This document shows positions 12,686-15,600 of a stretch of 15,600 bases of DNA, one piece after another. Origin of the DNA: Lachnospiraceae bacterium UBA3641 (GTDB lineage Bacteria > Bacillota > Clostridia > Lachnospirales > Lachnospiraceae); assembly GCA_002373875.1 (NCBI GenBank), contig DFKQ01000063.1, positions 1-15,600 on the forward strand, read 5' to 3'. The notes under the pieces are model-generated. The model searched no databases and was not told the DNA's origin. It saw only the letters and a list, made by a program, of their open reading frames with translations. How positions within the stretch are numbered: position 1 is the stretch's first letter; each line of letters begins with the position of its first letter. A program made the translations under genes and the position numbers.

Positions 12686-13789
12686 ATGACGAAGATTGAC
12701 ATAGTTTCGGGATTTCTGGGTGCAGGTAAGACAACACTTATAAAAAAGCTCCTTAAGGAAGCACTTGCAGGTGAGCAGGTTGTCCTTATTGAGAATGAAT
12801 TCGGTGAGATAGGAATTGACGGAGGCTTTCTTAAGGAAGCCGGTATTGAGATAACCGAGATGAATTCGGGGTGTATCTGCTGCTCACTCGTAGGTGATTT
12901 CGGTACAGCTCTTAAGGAGGTACTTGATAAGTATCATCCCGACCGCATCCTTATCGAGCCTTCGGGTGTCGGTAAGCTGTCGGATGTAATGCGTGCTGTT
13001 GAAGGGGCTACCGGTAGTGAGGGAGTTCATCTTAATTCGGCAGTGGCAGTGGTTGATGCCAAGAAGTGTAAGCCCTATCTTCGTAACTTCGGAGAGTTCT
13101 TCGAGAACCAGATAGAGCATGCCGGAACCATCATTTTAAGTCGTACGGGCGATATGAGTGATGAGAAGATCAATGCATGTGTTGCCCTTATAAGGGAGCA
13201 CAATGCCAAGGCTACAATAGTTACGACCCCTTGGGATTCACTCGATGGCAAGAAGATACTTGAAACAATAGAGGATGCCAAGGACCTTGAGGCCGAGCTT
13301 ATGAAGGAAGTCATGGAGATGCATGATGAGCATGAGCATCATCACCACCATCATGATCACGATCACGACCATGAAGAGCATCATCACGACCATGATCATG
13401 AAGAGCATCATCACGACCATGATCATGAAGAGCATCATCATGACCACGACCATGAAGGCCACGATCATCACCATGACCATGACCACGATCATGAAGATCA
13501 CGACCATCATGATGCGGATGAGGTATTTACCTCGATCGGGATCGAGACATCAACCAAGTACACCAAGGAGAAGGTTGAAGAGTGCCTCGAAGAACTTGAT
13601 GATGCTAACAAGTACGGAACGGTTCTCCGCTGCAAGGGTATGCTTCCTACCGAGACCGACAGGTTCATTCACTTCGATTATGTACCCGGTGAGTGTGAGG
13701 TCAGGGACGGAGCAGCAGAGGTTACCGGTAAGATATGTGTGATCGGTTCCGAGCTTAAGGAAGATGCGATAAGGGCCCTGTTTAAATAA
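12686..13789 (+). CDS. COG0523 (CobW/YciC-type) GTPase metallochaperone with histidine-rich linker
   Basis: A 367-residue G3E-family GTPase. Walker A is GFLGAGKTT (9-17), ENEFGE is at 36-41, the metal-binding CICC motif is at 63-66, and EPSG (91-94) is the Walker B region. The base-recognition loop reads SRTGD instead of NKxD, as is common in Firmicutes. Between the GTPase and C-terminal CobW domain, residues 213-276 hold 36 histidines with Asp and Glu, including three exact EEHHHDHDH units. Such linkers bind or store Zn or Ni. Proteins of this family insert metal into client enzymes or act under metal starvation. It is followed after the 13-bp array by a second COG0523 gene, suggesting a paired metal system. 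AAGG lies nine bases before ATG 12686. I cannot see a clear Zur-type operator. Metal identity is unknown. Confidence 0.9.
   Translation: MTKIDIVSGFLGAGKTTLIKKLLKEALAGEQVVLIENEFGEIGIDGGFLKEAGIEITEMNSGCICCSLVGDFGTALKEVLDKYHPDRILIEPSGVGKLSDVMRAVEGATGSEGVHLNSAVAVVDAKKCKPYLRNFGEFFENQIEHAGTIILSRTGDMSDEKINACVALIREHNAKATIVTTPWDSLDGKKILETIEDAKDLEAELMKEVMEMHDEHEHHHHHHDHDHDHEEHHHDHDHEEHHHDHDHEEHHHDHDHEGHDHHHDHDHDHEDHDHHDADEVFTSIGIETSTKYTKEKVEECLEELDDANKYGTVLRCKGMLPTETDRFIHFDYVPGECEVRDGAAEVTGKICVIGSELKEDAIRALFK
13373..13453 (+). repeat. Three 27-bp tandem units encoding EEHHHDHDH
   Basis: Codons 230-256 of the COG0523 gene are three consecutive 27-base units, nearly identical in DNA (third unit with a few silent changes). 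They show that the histidine linker grows by in-frame duplication, so its length probably differs between strains. Confidence 0.8.
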
Positions 13790-13839
13790 ATAACAGCGAT
13801 ATGTATCGTTGATACACAACGATGATACATAACGCTGTT
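13788..13839 (+). terminator. Terminator built from four 13-bp repeat units
   Basis: AACAGCG (13792-13798) pairs with CGCTGTT (13833-13839) and ATGTATC (13801-13807) with GATACAT (13824-13830), plus GTTG with CAAC at the top, followed by TTTTCTT. It starts two bases into the COG0523 stop codon. The sequence also divides into four 13-base units of the family seen at 13918-14047. Confidence 0.75.
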
Positions 13840-13917
13840 TTCTTATCGATTTTGAAGTGCTATGTATAGAAAAGTACATAGTTCAAGGAAAAAAGGGAAA
13901 AAAAGCAAGATTGATAT

Positions 13918-14047
13918 AAATAACAATGATATATAATGATGTTACATATCATTGTTAGATAACAACAATACATAACTGCAATATATAACAATAATATATA
14001 ACAGTATTACATAACAATGATACATAACAATGATACATAACAATGAT
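13918..14047. repeat. Ten-unit 13-bp AT-rich periodic array
   Basis: Ten contiguous 13-base units. The last three are identical (ACATAACAATGAT at 14009, 14022 and 14035). Units from 13957, 13970, 13983 and 13996 are variants (for example ATATAACAATAAT), and the first three are more diverged. AACAATGATAT (13922-13932) pairs perfectly with ATATCATTGTT (13946-13956). The array ends 18 bases before the start codon of the next gene, so it forms its leader and probably its promoter region. There are no unique spacers, so it is not a CRISPR. Confidence 0.85.
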
Positions 14048-14065
14048 ATTCGAAAGAGGTTAGCT

Positions 14066-14998
14066 ATGATTCCCGTATTTATCATCAACGGCTTCCTGGA
14101 CAGCGGGAAGACTGACTTTATCAACTATACAATAACTCAGCCCTACTTCCAGGACAGAAGGACTACACTTCTTATCGTGTGTGAAGAAGGAGAGAAGGAA
14201 TACGAACCGAAGGTTCTTGAGAGAACAAGGACGGTAATGGAAGTCATTGACGATGAGGATGACTTTAACGCTAAGAACTTACAGGAGCTTGAGAAAAAAT
14301 ACAAGCCCGGCCGTATAGTCATTGAGTTTAACGGCATGTGGATTCTTAAGAATCATAAGCTTCCCTGGTATTTCAGCATTGAACAGCAGATAACCTTGAT
14401 AAACGGGGAAACCTTCGAGTCCTATTTTACCAATATGAAGTCCCTGCTTGCCGAGCAGATCAGGGGCTCCGAACTTATAATAATGAACAGATGCGACGGG
14501 CTGGAGGAGAAGATTCCTTCTTATAAGCGAAATATCAAGGCCCTTAACCAGCAGGCAGATATAATATTTGAGAATAAGGACGGGGAGATGAATGTCACCC
14601 TTGAGGAGGATCTTCCTTATGACCTGACGAAGGACCCGATCGTGCTTGATGATACGGGATACGGAGTGTGGTACCTAGATGCCCTTGACAACATGGACAG
14701 GTATAAGGGGCGAACCATTGAATATACGGGTATGGTATTGCATCCGCCGCAGTTTCCGAAGGGCTATTTTGTTCCGGGAAGGATGGCGATGACCTGCTGT
14801 GCCGAGGATATAGCCTTTCTTGGATATGCATGCAGGTATGATAAGGAAGCTGATCTTAAGAACCGTCAGTATATCAGGGTCAAGGCCAGAGTGAATATAG
14901 AATACTTCGAGGATTACGGCAAGGAAGGTCCGGTCCTTGAAGCAATAAGCATAGAGCCGTGCGGGAAGCCTAAGGAAGAAGTCATTTCCTTCCAATAG
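14066..14998 (+). CDS. COG0523-like GTPase fused to a DUF1980/YcgQ (TIGR03943)-like C-terminal domain
   Basis: A 310-residue protein. The N-terminal part is a G3E GTPase: Walker A GFLDSGKTD (9-17), IEFNGMW (86-92) in place of the EPSG region, and NRCD (141-144) as the base-recognition motif. The CxCC metal motif and the ENEFGE motif are missing. From about residue 205 the sequence changes to a domain resembling the C-terminus of YcgQ/TIGR03943 proteins: TIEYTGMVL, VPGRMAMTCCAEDIAFLGY (C244, C245), IRVKARV. In Bacillus and relatives YcgQ and the YcgR permease are linked with zinc-regulated COG0523 proteins. Here the two functions are joined in one chain, but no permease is adjacent. The start is ATG 14066 with AGAGG six bases upstream; an ATG at 14030 lies inside the repeat array and is unlikely. 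It probably partners the upstream GTPase in metal homeostasis. Confidence 0.8.
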   Translation: MIPVFIINGFLDSGKTDFINYTITQPYFQDRRTTLLIVCEEGEKEYEPKVLERTRTVMEVIDDEDDFNAKNLQELEKKYKPGRIVIEFNGMWILKNHKLPWYFSIEQQITLINGETFESYFTNMKSLLAEQIRGSELIIMNRCDGLEEKIPSYKRNIKALNQQADIIFENKDGEMNVTLEEDLPYDLTKDPIVLDDTGYGVWYLDALDNMDRYKGRTIEYTGMVLHPPQFPKGYFVPGRMAMTCCAEDIAFLGYACRYDKEADLKNRQYIRVKARVNIEYFEDYGKEGPVLEAISIEPCGKPKEEVISFQ

Positions 14999-15047
14999 TA
15001 AGGGTAATTTAACCGGAAGCTGACAGGAAGGGGATAAGTAATATGGA

Positions 15048-15560
15048 TCATGAAGGCTTCTGCTTCGTTAACGGGCGCAGGACGGGGAAGAGAAGGTTCG
15101 ATATAATTAATCCCGAGAGTCCCTGAATAAGGTTGGCGGGAATGCTTGCTGCCGCACCGGGACCGTAAACGAATACTTCAAAGGCGAAATAACCAAGCGC
15201 AACAAATAGTGAAGCAAACAGACCGCTGAGGATCAGTTTCGCGCGGTCTGTTTTTATTTTAAGAGCATTGTTCTTGAATATAAGACCGCTTATAAGACCG
15301 ATGATGCCCTTGATTAGAAAAGTCACGGGCGCGTAGAAGAAATAACCGCCGAGTATATCAGCCAGTGCCGAACCGATTCCTGCCGCGCAAAATCCGTAGA
15401 CAGGACCCAAAAATACACCGGAGAGGATAACGAACGCATCACCGGGGTGGATGTATCCGCCTGTCCCCGGCGTCGGGATCCTTATCATATATGTTGCGAT
15501 GAATGTAAGTGCCGCAAACAGGGCCGCACTTACAAGACTCCTTGTTCTAACGTCTGTCAT
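15048..15560 (-). CDS. ECF transporter substrate-binding (S) component
   Basis: A 170-residue, very hydrophobic protein with five to six membrane segments. The N-terminal part, RSLVSAALFAALTFIATYMI then GYIHPGDAFVILSGVFLGP and an ADILGGYFFYAP loop, fits the COG4684-type S components of energy-coupling factor transporters, which bring in vitamins or their precursors (pyridoxine, pantothenate or thiamine-precursor types share this look). The Asp-containing ALADILGGY stretch is typical. GAGGA precedes ATG 15560 and TATAAT (15583-15578, minus strand) may be its -10; the -35 would fall outside the window. It converges on the GTPase fusion gene with 49 bases between them and no obvious terminator. 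No ECF ATPases are visible. The substrate is not assignable. Confidence 0.8.
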   Translation of the reverse strand: MTDVRTRSLVSAALFAALTFIATYMIRIPTPGTGGYIHPGDAFVILSGVFLGPVYGFCAAGIGSALADILGGYFFYAPVTFLIKGIIGLISGLIFKNNALKIKTDRAKLILSGLFASLFVALGYFAFEVFVYGPGAAASIPANLIQGLSGLIISNLLFPVLRPLTKQKPS

Positions 15561-15600
15561 GTCATATATTCCTCTGAATTATAGTGAACGAATTTAATTC

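Noticed and set aside
13238..13742. Open frames on both strands across the histidine-rich segment
   Set aside because: They arise from the CAT/GAT repeat composition of the COG0523 gene and translate to Met/Ile/Val runs with no start signal.
13918..14047. Possible CRISPR array
   Set aside because: Units are only 13 bases, directly abutting and degenerate, with no unique spacers and no cas genes.
14030..14065. Earlier start for the GTPase fusion gene
   Set aside because: The ATG lies within the 13-bp repeat array and has no ribosome binding site; ATG 14066 has AGAGG and starts directly at the beta strand before Walker A.

Overview
The window looks like a chromosomal stretch of a Clostridia-type Firmicute, most likely a Lachnospiraceae member (Butyrivibrio or Roseburia-like). 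This is an inference from the moderate-to-low GC, strong GGAGG-type ribosome binding sites, the mix of DUF6311 membrane proteins, a short ThiI without rhodanese, an HPr-like protein lacking the catalytic His, MtaB, and double-glycine leader peptides. No rRNA, tRNA, CRISPR array or intact transposon is visible.

Layout. At 1-1050 a small protein and a DEDDh exonuclease form a two-gene operon behind a consensus promoter that contains a LexA-box-like sequence. At 1050-2200 there is an accessory patch: a group II intron remnant, two copies of a palindromic repeat, one intact and one frameshifted double-glycine leader peptide gene on the minus strand with promoter and terminator, and a gene fragment. 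A FucO-type lactaldehyde reductase follows (2238-3383, minus), then a 430-base intergenic region with a structured minus-strand segment. A small RNA polymerase alpha-CTD-like protein (about 3818-4081) faces a DUF6311 membrane protein (4148-5827, minus); a large inverted repeat between them supplies both stop codons. thiI (5940-7124) is divergent from it and overlaps a second DUF6311 paralogue (7102-8973). Then come an HPr/Crh-like gene (minus), mtaB, a class I aminotransferase, a type I toxin-antitoxin-like locus (12377-12635), and two COG0523 GTPase genes. The first GTPase has a very His-rich linker; the second is fused to a DUF1980/YcgQ-like C-terminal domain. An ECF transporter S component gene (minus) ends the window.

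Three non-gene signals stand out. (1) A palindromic element with an invariant core GGGGACGGTTC and arms that change from copy to copy but stay complementary occurs in four clusters. One paired element sits in frame inside mtaB (93 bases, 31 codons), one inside the alpha-CTD-like gene, and one ends two convergent genes. (2) A 13-bp periodic AT-rich array lies between the two COG0523 genes: four units form the terminator of the first gene and ten units lead up to the ribosome binding site of the second. (3) A 26-residue membrane peptide gene is enclosed by a long-range inverted repeat, with a likely antisense RNA promoter downstream.

How the genes fit together: ThiI and MtaB both act on tRNA. 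The two COG0523 proteins probably form a metal-handling pair. The DUF6311 paralogues are probably polytopic envelope or glycan enzymes. The rest are unconnected housekeeping or accessory functions.
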